From: Pelosinus fermentans JBW45
GTDB taxonomy: Bacteria > Bacillota > Negativicutes > DSM-13327
Reading direction: 5' to 3'
Length of the DNA stretch: 64,000 bases
Assembly: GCF_000271665.2 (NCBI RefSeq)
Contig: NZ_CP010978.1
Coordinates: 1,520,501-1,584,500, forward strand
Shown here: one piece after another, positions 50,729-59,384 of the stretch
How positions within the stretch are numbered: the first letter of the stretch is position 1
Layout: each line of letters opens with the position of its first letter
Translations under genes and position numbers: made by a program
Notes under the pieces: generated by a model
The model's input: the letters and a program-made list of their open reading frames with translations, nothing else
Database searches by the model: none
Told to the model about the DNA's origin: nothing

Positions 50729-50782
50729 AGTATAAATGAATCAGATCATCTAGTCAACCATATAAATCAAAAAGGTTAACTA
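50729..50782 (-). promoter_or_regulatory. bioY promoter with BirA operator
   Basis: On the minus strand TAGTTAACC (50782-50774) and GGTTGACTA (50759-50751) form the BirA-type inverted repeat with a 14-bp centre. TTGACT (50757-50752) and TATACT (50734-50729) are 17 bp apart, so bound BirA would cover the -35. Confidence 0.85.
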
Positions 50783-50921
50783 AAGTTGGTTGGGTAAAAC
50801 TGAATCATTCTTTCAATTGGAGAATGAGAAGATTTAGAGGGAATAACTGCTAGTATGGAGAATATTTTAATAAATGAGTGTGTACAATATGTGCACATGT
50901 TTTAGATAAGGAGGAATAGCA

Positions 50922-52334
50922 GTGGAAAGACAAATCAGAGAGGTAATGCCTGGGTTTTTAGGACTTAGGGAAGCGATGGAGTTATCCCGGGAGGAAAATC
51001 GGGATAATCATCGGAAATTTATCAATCCGGAGTTAGTCAATCTTATGGGGCTTTTGAATTTTGACAAGTCCTTTGTGAAAGCGCAAGGGGTATCGATATG
51101 GGATAGAGAAGGACATGAATACTTAGATTTTTTAGGGGGATATGGGGCGTTGAATCTAGGTCATAATCATCCTGAAATCAATGCAGCGCTTGAAGCAGTG
51201 CAGGAACTTCCCAATTTGCTGCAAGCATCTTTAAATCCTATAGCAGGAGCCTTAGGACGGAATTTAGCCCTATTCACTCCTGGAGAACTGCAGTACTCAT
51301 TTTTCTGCAATAGTGGGGCAGAAGCAGTGGAAGGGGCTTTAAAACTAGCTAGAGCCGCGACCGGAAGAATCAAATTTATTTCTTGTGAGAGTTCTTTTCA
51401 TGGCAAATCTTTCGGGGCTTTGTCGGTAACAGGTCGAGAGAAATATAGGAAGCCTTTTGAACCCTTACTGCCAGGTGTAGATTTTATTCCTTATGGAGAT
51501 GCCGAAGCTCTGGAAAAAGCTTTGAGTCAGTATGATGTAGCGGCTTTTATCGTAGAGCCCATTCAAGGCGAAGCCGGAATCATTGTTCCACCGGAAGGTT
51601 ATTTGAAAAAAGTTCGGGATATTTGCAGCAATTATAATACACTGCTAATTCTGGATGAAATCCAAACCGGATTTGGACGTACAGGAAAGCTGTTTGCCTG
51701 CGAGGAGGATAACATTGCTCCCGATATTTTATGTCTGTCCAAATCATTTGGGGGCGGATCAACGTCATTAGCTGCCTATACCACAACCGAAGAGATATGG
51801 AAAAAAGCCTATGGCAGTGTTGAAAAGGGAACACTGCATACTTCTACTTTCGGTGGAAATTCCCGGGCGGCAGCAGCCGGAATTACCACCTTAGAAATTC
51901 TGTTTAGAGATGATTTATCCCGCCAGGCAGCCGAAAAGGGAGAATATCTCATGGAGAAGTTGAAGGAGCTGCAGAAGAAATATCCCTTTCTAAAAGAGGT
52001 TCGCGGCAGAGGCCTTATTATTGGACTTGAATTTGCTCAGCCTGAGAAGGGGCTGCTCAATCGGCTGACAGGGGGAGCATTAGAAAAATTAGCCAATGAA
52101 TATTTAGGTGCTATGGTCGCAGGAGAGCTTTTAAATAAACATCGGATCATTACAGCTTATACGTTGAATAATCCGAATGTAATACGCTTAGAGCCACCTC
52201 TAATTGTATCTTATGAACAGCTCGACAAATTACTGGCAGCTTTAGATGAAATTTTCGCAAATAATAAGGGCTTTGGCGATATGGTGATAGCCAGCAGTAA
52301 AACGATTTTGGGGAATTTGATCGGCAGATCATAA
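50922..52334 (+). CDS. Class III PLP-dependent aminotransferase
   Basis: 470 residues from GTG after AAGGAGG. Family blocks: YLDFLGGYGALNLGHNHPEI, FFCNSGAEAVEGALKLARAA, SFHGKSFGALSVTGREKYRK, EPIQGEAGIIVPPEGY, ILDEIQTGFGRTGKLFACEE (PLP Asp is the nearby LILDE), and the Schiff-base Lys in LSKSFGGGSTSLAAY. The N-terminal 60-residue extension and overall feel match the putrescine/ornithine aminotransferase subgroup (PatA/YgjG). The amine donor cannot be fixed. It is monocistronic. Confidence 0.92.
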   Translation: MERQIREVMPGFLGLREAMELSREENRDNHRKFINPELVNLMGLLNFDKSFVKAQGVSIWDREGHEYLDFLGGYGALNLGHNHPEINAALEAVQELPNLLQASLNPIAGALGRNLALFTPGELQYSFFCNSGAEAVEGALKLARAATGRIKFISCESSFHGKSFGALSVTGREKYRKPFEPLLPGVDFIPYGDAEALEKALSQYDVAAFIVEPIQGEAGIIVPPEGYLKKVRDICSNYNTLLILDEIQTGFGRTGKLFACEEDNIAPDILCLSKSFGGGSTSLAAYTTTEEIWKKAYGSVEKGTLHTSTFGGNSRAAAAGITTLEILFRDDLSRQAAEKGEYLMEKLKELQKKYPFLKEVRGRGLIIGLEFAQPEKGLLNRLTGGALEKLANEYLGAMVAGELLNKHRIITAYTLNNPNVIRLEPPLIVSYEQLDKLLAALDEIFANNKGFGDMVIASSKTILGNLIGRS

Positions 52335-52391
52335 ACATGGAATAAACCTGGTATATCCTACAAAGACACTCTATTTTTGTTATAATAAATG

Positions 52392-52436
52392 AAAAGATAC
52401 TATTTGTTCATTATGAGCAAATAGTATCTTTTTGTA
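52392..52436 (+). terminator. Intrinsic terminator
   Basis: AAAAGATACTATTTG pairs perfectly with CAAATAGTATCTTTT, then more T. The following 400 bp up to the PFOR promoter are AT-rich and show no gene. Confidence 0.85.
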
Positions 52437-52830
52437 ATTCAAGGATTATTTAGAAGCGAGATTTTTTACTTGTAAGAGAATTTGAATCACAAAAAAATAG
52501 CTTTAGGAATATGTTTACGCTACATTGAATAGAACTTTAAGTATTTATAACATTTTATCTGAGAATTGAATATCATGTTTTATACATGTATCAATGGAAT
52601 CATGACTTTGTAGTGTCATTGCCAGATAAGGATCTTTAAAATGTACCACTCCAATATCTGTTATTATATAAATATTCCATGTCAGATATAGAGGTATTTG
52701 CAATGCCGCATTGAAAGTATGATTACTTTGAAGTCCTTTCTCCTAAAATAAAGGGTCACATTTATAAGGGTAAATTACTGTATTTCTAAAGTAGTATATA
52801 AAAAATTCGTGTAGAATATTTAGAAACTGG

Positions 52831-52852
52831 TTGACAGTATATCGATATACTG
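52831..52852 (+). promoter_or_regulatory. TTGACA and an 18-bp perfect palindrome before PFOR
   Basis: CAGTATATCGATATACTG (52835-52852) is a perfect palindrome that overlaps TTGACA (52831-52836). The matching -10 is weak. It looks like a repressor or activator site for the oxidoreductase gene 35 bp downstream; I cannot name the regulator. Confidence 0.6.
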
Positions 52853-52886
52853 AATGAATTAAGATTATGCTGAAAGGGGTAAGTTT

Positions 52887-55800
52887 ATGGGTAAAGTAAT
52901 GAAAACAATGGATGGCAATGAAGCAGCAGCATATATTTCTTATGCATTCACCGAAGTTGCAACAATATATCCAATCACGCCGTCATCTCCAATGGCAGAA
53001 CATGTAGATTTATGGTCGGCAAAAGGTAAGAAAAATTTATTTGGTCAAACAGTAAGATTGGTAGAAATGCAATCGGAAGCAGGGGCAATTGGTGCTATGC
53101 ACGGTTCCTTAGAAGCAGGGACGTTGACCACTTCTTACACCGCATCCCAAGGACTGCTTTTAATGATACCAACAATGTATAGATTATCAGGACAACTGAA
53201 GCCGGGTGTACTTCATGTAACTGCACGTACAGTAGGAACTCATGCTTTTTCGATATTTGGCGATCACTCCGATGTTATGGCTTGTAGGCAAACGGGCTTT
53301 GCGATGCTATCTACGGGCAGTGTTCAAGAAGTTATGGATTTAGCAGGTATTGCACATCTTGCAGCTATCGAAAGTAGTGTCCCTTTTATGCATTTCTTTG
53401 ATGGATTTAGGACGTCTCATGAAATTCAAAAAGTGGAATGTATCGATTATAAAGATTTGAGCAGCATGTTAAATGAAGAAGCTTTGGAAGACTTCCGTAA
53501 AAATTCTTTGAATCCAGAAAGACCTGTGATGAGAAGCGGGGTAGAAAATTCAGATGTTTTCTTCCAGGCAAGAGAAGCGTCCAATCCATACTATGATAGA
53601 CTACCTAGTATTGTAGAAAATTACATGAATAAAATTAATAAACTCACAGGCAGAAATTATAAATTATTTAATTATTATGGTGCAGAAGATGCCAAATATA
53701 TAATTGTTGCCATGGGCTCTGTAAGTGGAGCCATTCAAGAAACTGTTGATGCATTAAATAAGCAGGGACAAAAAACAGGATATCTGCAAGTTCACCTGTA
53801 CAGACCATTTTCATTAGAGCATTTCTTAAAAGATTTGCCAAGAACAGTAAAGAAAGTGACTGTATTGGATAGAACCAAGGAACCGGGTGCGTTGGGTGAG
53901 CCATTGTACTTGGATGTTTGTTCGGCATTTATTGATAAGGCTGTAAGACCTCAAATCTTTGCTGGACGTTATGGACTATCTTCAAAGGATGTTACCCCAG
54001 CGCAAATTGTAGCTGTTTATAATAACATGATAAAAGATGAGCCCAAAAACCATTTTACCGTAGGCATTCATGATGATCTTACTTATTTATCGTTAACTGT
54101 AGGAGAAGAATTAGATCTTGCTGCTGAAGGAACTATTAGCTGTAAGTTTTGGGGCCTTGGTTCAGACGGTACTGTTGGTGCCAATAAAAATTCGATTAAA
54201 ATCATTGGGGATCATACAGATCTGTATGTTCAGGCCTATTTCGAATATGATACGAAGAAATCTGGCGGTATTACAAAATCACATTTACGTTTTGGTAAAA
54301 CACCGATTCGCTCTAGTTATTATGTAAAAACAGCAGATTTTGTAGCTTGTCATAATCCTTCTTATATTGATAAATACGATATTGTAAGTGATATTAAAGA
54401 TAATGGCATCTTCTTATTAAACTGTAGCTGGAAGGGAAATGAGCTAGAAGAAAGCCTGTCAGCAAGTGTAAAGAGAGCTTTGGCAAAAAAGAATATCCAA
54501 TTTTATATTATTGACGCAACTCATATTGCGAAAGAAATTGGTTTGGGAAGCCGTACTAATACTATATTGCAGGCAGCTTTCTTTAAATTAGCAAAAGTTA
54601 TTCCTGTGCCCCAGGCCGTTGAATACATGAAAGCAGCAATCCTCAAGTCCTATGGTCAAAAGGGCGAGAAAGTGATTCATATGAACAATGCTGCTGTAGA
54701 TCAAGGGGTAATTGGTGCGGAAAAAGTTAAAGTTCCGGCATCTTGGCTTGATGCGGTGGACACGGTCGTGGCTGCAAATAAAGATCTGCCCGATTTTGTT
54801 AAGAATATTATGATTCCGATCAATGCACAAAAAGGTGATGATATTCCTGTTAGCGCCTTTGCTGCAAGAGCAGACGGTACATTCCCTTTGGGAACATCTG
54901 CTTATGATAAGCGAGGTATTGCTTTAGATGTTCCGGAGTGGATTGCTGATAATTGTATCCAATGTAATCAGTGTTCCTTTGTTTGTCCTCATGCGGCCAT
55001 CAGACCTTTTTTAGTCACCGAAGAAGAAACAGCAGCAGCACCCCAGGGATATAAGACTAAAAAAGCCAATGGCGGACCTAGCTTCGGAAAGTATAACTAT
55101 AGAATGCAGGTAGATGTACTAGATTGCTATGGTTGCGGAAGTTGTGTACAAGTTTGTCCTGCAAAAGAAAAAGCACTTGCTATGAAGCCTTTGGCAAGTC
55201 AAAAAGCGGAGATCGAAAACTGGGATTATTCATTGAAACTTTCCCACAAAGAAAACCCCTTAGATAAATTTAGTGTAAAAGGAAGTCAATTCGAACAGCC
55301 CCTCCTTGAGTTTTCTGGTGCATGTGCTGGCTGTGGTGAAACACCCTATATGAAACTGATGACCCAGCTTTATGGAGATCGAATGTATGTAGCGAATGCA
55401 ACCGGCTGTACACAAGCCTGGGGCGCAGCTGCACCATGCTTCCCGTATACCGTCAATAAAGATGGGCATGGCCCTGCATGGTCAAACTCTTTATTTGAAA
55501 ACAATGCTGAATTCAGTTTGGGTATGTGCTTAGCGGTTCAACAGCAAAGACAAAGACTTGCTATGAAGTTAGAAGAGTTGTCAACGCTTACGAAGGATGA
55601 CATACTCAAAACCGCAATCAGTAAATGGCTGGAAAATATTGACCAAGGTAGTGTAAGTAAAGTCGTAAGCAATTCCTTAGTGAAGGCTTTGGAGTCAGCA
55701 GATCTTAGTGACGAAGATTTAGCTTTAAAAGAATACGTATTGAATAACAAGGAGCATCTTGTAAAAAAATCCTTGTGGATGTATGGAGGCGATGGCTGGG

Positions 55801-56417
55801 CTTATGATATTGGTTATGGCGGCTTAGATCATGTGCTTGCATCCAGAGAAGATGTTAATATTTTAGTGGTTGATACAGAAGTATATTCCAACACAGGCGG
55901 ACAATCTTCAAAGGCTACTCCTATTGGTGCAGTGGCGCAATTTGCTTCATCAGGGAAAAAGATTCAGAAAAAGGATCTTGGTATGTTGGCCATGACCTAT
56001 GGTTATGTATATGTTGCACAGGTTGCTATGGGAGCCAACCAATCACAATTAGTCAAAGCATTGCAAGAAGCTGAACAATTTAAAGGACCATCACTTGTTA
56101 TTGCCTATGCGCCATGTATTAGTCATGGATTGACTAAAGGAATGGGTTGTACCCAGTTGGAATCCAAAAATGCAGTTGAAGCAGGATATTGGCATCTGTA
56201 TCGATATAACCCAATGCTTAAAGAAGAGGGCAAAAATCCATTTATTCTGGATTCGAAAGAACCGAAAGCAAATTTTAGAGATTTCCTGATGGGAGAAGTA
56301 CGGTACTCATCCTTGGTAATAAATTTTCCTGGAGAAGCAGAAGAATTATTTACAGCAGCAGAAAAAGCGGCTAGAGAAAAATACGAAGCTTATAAAGAAA
56401 TGGCAGCAAAGAAGTAA
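52887..56417 (+). CDS. nifJ: Pyruvate:ferredoxin (flavodoxin) oxidoreductase
   Basis: 1176 residues, the single-chain form. Order: domain I (VMKTMDGNEAAAYISYAFTE, YPITPSSPMAEHVD), domains II-III with the gamma-like part, a ferredoxin domain with two 4Fe-4S motifs (CIQCNQCSFVCPHAAIRP and CYGCGSCVQVCP), a further cluster Cys set (CAGCGETPYMKL), and the TPP domain (GDGWAYDIGYGGLDHVLASR then VYSNTGGQSSKATP). It converts pyruvate plus CoA to acetyl-CoA, CO2 and reduced ferredoxin in the cytoplasm of anaerobes. ATG follows AAAGGGG. It stands alone with its own palindromic control site. Confidence 0.97.
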   Translation: MGKVMKTMDGNEAAAYISYAFTEVATIYPITPSSPMAEHVDLWSAKGKKNLFGQTVRLVEMQSEAGAIGAMHGSLEAGTLTTSYTASQGLLLMIPTMYRLSGQLKPGVLHVTARTVGTHAFSIFGDHSDVMACRQTGFAMLSTGSVQEVMDLAGIAHLAAIESSVPFMHFFDGFRTSHEIQKVECIDYKDLSSMLNEEALEDFRKNSLNPERPVMRSGVENSDVFFQAREASNPYYDRLPSIVENYMNKINKLTGRNYKLFNYYGAEDAKYIIVAMGSVSGAIQETVDALNKQGQKTGYLQVHLYRPFSLEHFLKDLPRTVKKVTVLDRTKEPGALGEPLYLDVCSAFIDKAVRPQIFAGRYGLSSKDVTPAQIVAVYNNMIKDEPKNHFTVGIHDDLTYLSLTVGEELDLAAEGTISCKFWGLGSDGTVGANKNSIKIIGDHTDLYVQAYFEYDTKKSGGITKSHLRFGKTPIRSSYYVKTADFVACHNPSYIDKYDIVSDIKDNGIFLLNCSWKGNELEESLSASVKRALAKKNIQFYIIDATHIAKEIGLGSRTNTILQAAFFKLAKVIPVPQAVEYMKAAILKSYGQKGEKVIHMNNAAVDQGVIGAEKVKVPASWLDAVDTVVAANKDLPDFVKNIMIPINAQKGDDIPVSAFAARADGTFPLGTSAYDKRGIALDVPEWIADNCIQCNQCSFVCPHAAIRPFLVTEEETAAAPQGYKTKKANGGPSFGKYNYRMQVDVLDCYGCGSCVQVCPAKEKALAMKPLASQKAEIENWDYSLKLSHKENPLDKFSVKGSQFEQPLLEFSGACAGCGETPYMKLMTQLYGDRMYVANATGCTQAWGAAAPCFPYTVNKDGHGPAWSNSLFENNAEFSLGMCLAVQQQRQRLAMKLEELSTLTKDDILKTAISKWLENIDQGSVSKVVSNSLVKALESADLSDEDLALKEYVLNNKEHLVKKSLWMYGGDGWAYDIGYGGLDHVLASREDVNILVVDTEVYSNTGGQSSKATPIGAVAQFASSGKKIQKKDLGMLAMTYGYVYVAQVAMGANQSQLVKALQEAEQFKGPSLVIAYAPCISHGLTKGMGCTQLESKNAVEAGYWHLYRYNPMLKEEGKNPFILDSKEPKANFRDFLMGEVRYSSLVINFPGEAEELFTAAEKAAREKYEAYKEMAAKK

Positions 56418-56431
56418 ATGAATGAACTATG

Positions 56432-56453
56432 AGAATGTAGTGGTCTACATTCT
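56432..56453 (+). terminator. Small hairpin after PFOR
   Basis: AGAATGTAG pairs with CTACATTCT around TGGT. The T-run is poor. Confidence 0.5.
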
Positions 56454-56540
56454 TATAGAAGAAATGATCAACATCCACCAAAATTGCAGTCTATGCCAAT
56501 GAAAAACTCCTTTTTGAGCATAGTGCCACCAATATAACGC

Positions 56541-56580
56541 CAAAGCTCTTGCAGAAGTTATTAATTTTGTAAGAGCTTTG
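56541..56580. terminator. Hairpin between convergent genes
   Basis: CAAAGCTCTTGC pairs with GTAAGAGCTTTG with one mismatch. It lies between PFOR and the MutS-like gene. Confidence 0.6.
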
Positions 56581-56601
56581 ACGCTATATAAGAGTAATTG
56601 T

Positions 56602-58407
56602 CTATTTAGAATCATACAATTCAATGCCCACCATTCGCATCAAATATTTTGCATTGGTAGTTGTGCAGCGTCCACTGCGAAGTTTATAGTCAAACTGTAT
56701 TTCATTATTTACATAGCTTTCGGTGAAATGATAATTCATGATTTTATTACCAGCTTCATCTTCTAGATTGCAGAGTTCAAAATCATGGGTGGAAATTAAC
56801 CCAATTACCCATGATTTATTTAAATTCTTTAGCACGCTGGTAGCTCCAACCAGCCTATCGATTGAATTGGTGCCGCGAAATATTTCATCAATCAAAAAGA
56901 TCATGTCCTGCTTTTTGTGTGAAAAATCGATTATCATTTTTATGCGCAGCAGTTCAGCGTAGAAGGTGGATATACCGCTGTTTAAATCATCGCTGATTCT
57001 CATAGACGTAAAAATATTCATAATGGAGCATTCCAGCTTAGTAGCGCAGACAGGAGCTCCGCAATAAGCCAAAATAAGATTGATTCCAATTGTCCGTAAT
57101 AGAGTCGTCTTTCCTGACATATTCGATCCGGTTATGACACAGAGATTATTTTTGATTTCAATATTGTTGCGTACGCTTTTATCTTCAACGAGTAAGGGAT
57201 GTCCAATGTCTGTTGCGGAAAATGCTAGGTTCTGTTCTACGAAATCAGGAAAAGCCCATTGTGGATGTATTTGTAAAATGACACCCAGACTTGCAATTGC
57301 TTCAAATTCGCCGATGATTCGAAACCATTTTCGGATCATTTTACCATTTTCTTTCTTCCAAGCTTCTAATGCAAATACACAATGAAAATCCCACAGTAAG
57401 AGAAAGTTCATAAGACAAAATGAAATGAAATTATAACGAAGCTCGCTTGCAGCAACAATTCTTTCAAGCTGTTTTATTTGCAGTGAGGCAGATTTCTCAG
57501 CGTGATACAATTCTGTTTGCAGGTGCATTAAGTGTCCATTTTGAAAGTTTTCTTGTTCAATTAGTTGAATGAAGTGATGGAACGCTTTAATTTTTTCTTT
57601 AAATTGAAACACCGTATATAAGGTCAATGCATTCTTTGAAAATCCAATGGCTGTAATCACCATTTGTATAATAATTAGAATTAGCGGTACATAAATCGAA
57701 ATCGAAAAGCCATTAAAAAATAAAACCATCGTTAGAATTGTTGCTGCAGGTACGATATAGAATATAATTTGCAGCAACTTCGTATATGACGGAGAGGATT
57801 CTTCTGCGTAAGCAATCAAAGTATCCGGATCATTCTTAACTTCAGCGGTAAGCATGCCTATGCACTGTAATTCTTCTACGAACTTGTCCTTTTGTGCCAT
57901 TTCCGTTACAGAATTCTGACGTTTTTTTATAAGTGGGATATTTTTCTCAGGAGCAGCAAGAAGATCTCGTAATTGCTTTCTGCCATGGAAAGTATAAGTA
58001 ACATTCATCCACTGAAACAAGGATTTTGCTCCGAAGACATCCAAATCACTTGTATAGGGATGATTAGGATCTATAAATTCCTGCCCGTTATCTGTAAAAT
58101 CAATCCAGCTTCCATCCATTCGGCTAAGATACTTTTCATTTATTTTAATTTTACAGATGAGCTTATTGAGTTCTCTTCTGATCTTTTGATGCTTGAAAAC
58201 AAAATAACCAAAGAGAAGAAGGGATAGAAATAAGGCAGAATACCCATAAAGGGATTCAGCTTTAAGAAATGAAAAGCCAGTAACTCCTGCGCCTATTAAA
58301 AACACGAGCATTCGTATATTGCTAGTCCGATTAAATCGCTTGATTTGCTTTTCTTTTTGATCTTGATAGTGCTGCAAGCGATTTATAAATTTAGTATTGA
58401 TTGACAT
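56602..58407 (-). CDS. MutS-like ATPase with N-terminal membrane helices
   Basis: 601 residues from ATG 58407 with AAAGGAGG upstream; the frame from 58431 starts before the ribosome site. Two helix pairs (RMLVFLIGAGVTGFSFLKAE with SALFLSLLLFGYFVF, and about 210-260) sit in the N-terminal half. The C-terminal half is a MutS domain V: Walker A ITGSNMSGKTTLLRTIG, DDLNSGISTFYAELLRIK, Walker B MIFLIDEIFRGTNSIDR and the switch STHDFEL. There is no mismatch-recognition domain. This family is common in Firmicutes but its function is not established; the membrane helices make classical mismatch repair unlikely. Confidence 0.85.
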   Translation of the reverse strand: MSINTKFINRLQHYQDQKEKQIKRFNRTSNIRMLVFLIGAGVTGFSFLKAESLYGYSALFLSLLLFGYFVFKHQKIRRELNKLICKIKINEKYLSRMDGSWIDFTDNGQEFIDPNHPYTSDLDVFGAKSLFQWMNVTYTFHGRKQLRDLLAAPEKNIPLIKKRQNSVTEMAQKDKFVEELQCIGMLTAEVKNDPDTLIAYAEESSPSYTKLLQIIFYIVPAATILTMVLFFNGFSISIYVPLILIIIQMVITAIGFSKNALTLYTVFQFKEKIKAFHHFIQLIEQENFQNGHLMHLQTELYHAEKSASLQIKQLERIVAASELRYNFISFCLMNFLLLWDFHCVFALEAWKKENGKMIRKWFRIIGEFEAIASLGVILQIHPQWAFPDFVEQNLAFSATDIGHPLLVEDKSVRNNIEIKNNLCVITGSNMSGKTTLLRTIGINLILAYCGAPVCATKLECSIMNIFTSMRISDDLNSGISTFYAELLRIKMIIDFSHKKQDMIFLIDEIFRGTNSIDRLVGATSVLKNLNKSWVIGLISTHDFELCNLEDEAGNKIMNYHFTESYVNNEIQFDYKLRSGRCTTTNAKYLMRMVGIELYDSK

Positions 58408-58641
58408 ATGTCCTCCTTTATTACTGAACAAACCACAGAATGATTTAGATCGTCTAATTATTAATATTATTTACCATTTGAGTTTAAAACCCTTTAAAGT
58501 ATTGGTGTAAGTGCAGTATTTTGTAAGGGAATATCTGGGGGTATTCTTTGTTTTAAGCAGAGTCATGTTTAGTCTTGTGGAAACTATTGCTAAGTGGTAG
58601 AATTGGATATGTTGCTATTTTAATAGTAGTGTATCTTTTAT

Positions 58642-58655
58642 TGACTAAATAGTCA
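58642..58655 (+). promoter_or_regulatory. Short inverted repeat before the 58.7-kb gene
   Basis: TGACTA and TAGTCA flank AA. It lies 29 bp before the start codon and could be an operator. TTGTGG-N17-TAGAAT about 40 bp upstream is a plausible promoter. Confidence 0.35.
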
Positions 58656-58683
58656 TTTATTTCACTTGAGCGGAGGTTTTAAA

Positions 58684-59292
58684 TTGAAATATTGTAAATG
58701 GTTCTTACTTGTGGGTGTTTTGTTGTCATATTTTATTACCCCTTATTTACCTGTTTCATGGGGGTGGGAAAATAGTCTGTTAGAATGGCTGCAGGTTGCC
58801 ATATTAGCACTCGGTCTACTTTTAACCTGCGTATGGCGGCAGGAAGCCAGGTCGGCCGGAGATATTCCTGCGGCTCGCTTTCTGATTTGGGCGATACCTT
58901 TATGGTTATTGATGATTGGCAGAGAATTAAGCTGGGGGAGAGTATTTTATCCCAGTGGTTTTCATGCTATTGATGGCCCTTCTTTTCTTCCACTATCCCA
59001 ATTGCCTTATGGTCCCTTTGTCAATCCATTAATTGCAGTAATAATAGTAGTGTGGCTATGTGGGGTCATTAAATACGGCTTATATAAAATTCCCTATAAG
59101 CTAGTGCAAGAGCGCAGATTTCCCGTCACTGAGCTGGTAATTACGATTTTTGCATTTGTATTTGCAGAGCTAGGCGAAAGGTATTTACATCTTCAGAATA
59201 TGGAAGAATTTGATGAGTGTCTTGCCTATCTAGGTTTAATCTTGACTGCTTATTGCGTGAAAAATGCTTTACGTAAGACAATACAAAAATAA
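58684..59292 (+). CDS. Membrane protein of unknown function
   Basis: 202 residues. I start at TTG 58684 because GGAGG (58672-58676) lies inside the longer frame. Five helices: WFLLVGVLLSYFITPYLPVS, SLLEWLQVAILALGLLLTCV, FLIWAIPLWLLMIGREL, NPLIAVIIVVWLCGVIKYGL and VITIFAFVFAELGERYLHLQ. It ends with NMEEFDECLAYLGLILTAYC. The pattern W-G-E...E-L-S-W-G-R recalls small uncharacterised inner-membrane proteins but I cannot name a family. Its stop codon is inside the terminator stem. Confidence 0.7.
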   Translation: MKYCKWFLLVGVLLSYFITPYLPVSWGWENSLLEWLQVAILALGLLLTCVWRQEARSAGDIPAARFLIWAIPLWLLMIGRELSWGRVFYPSGFHAIDGPSFLPLSQLPYGPFVNPLIAVIIVVWLCGVIKYGLYKIPYKLVQERRFPVTELVITIFAFVFAELGERYLHLQNMEEFDECLAYLGLILTAYCVKNALRKTIQK

Positions 59293-59339
59293 TTTGAGCC
59301 AGTATCTAGAACTTAGATACTGGCTCAAATTATTTTTGT
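59283..59339. terminator. Perfect 26-bp terminator stem
   Basis: Arms 59283-59308 and 59314-59339 are exact complements around a 5-base loop, with A-rich and T-rich ends that work for both convergent genes. Confidence 0.9.
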
Positions 59340-59384
59340 AATTCAGCCTTGTCTTAGCTGATTGCTGTTTTAAGTTTGCAGTAC

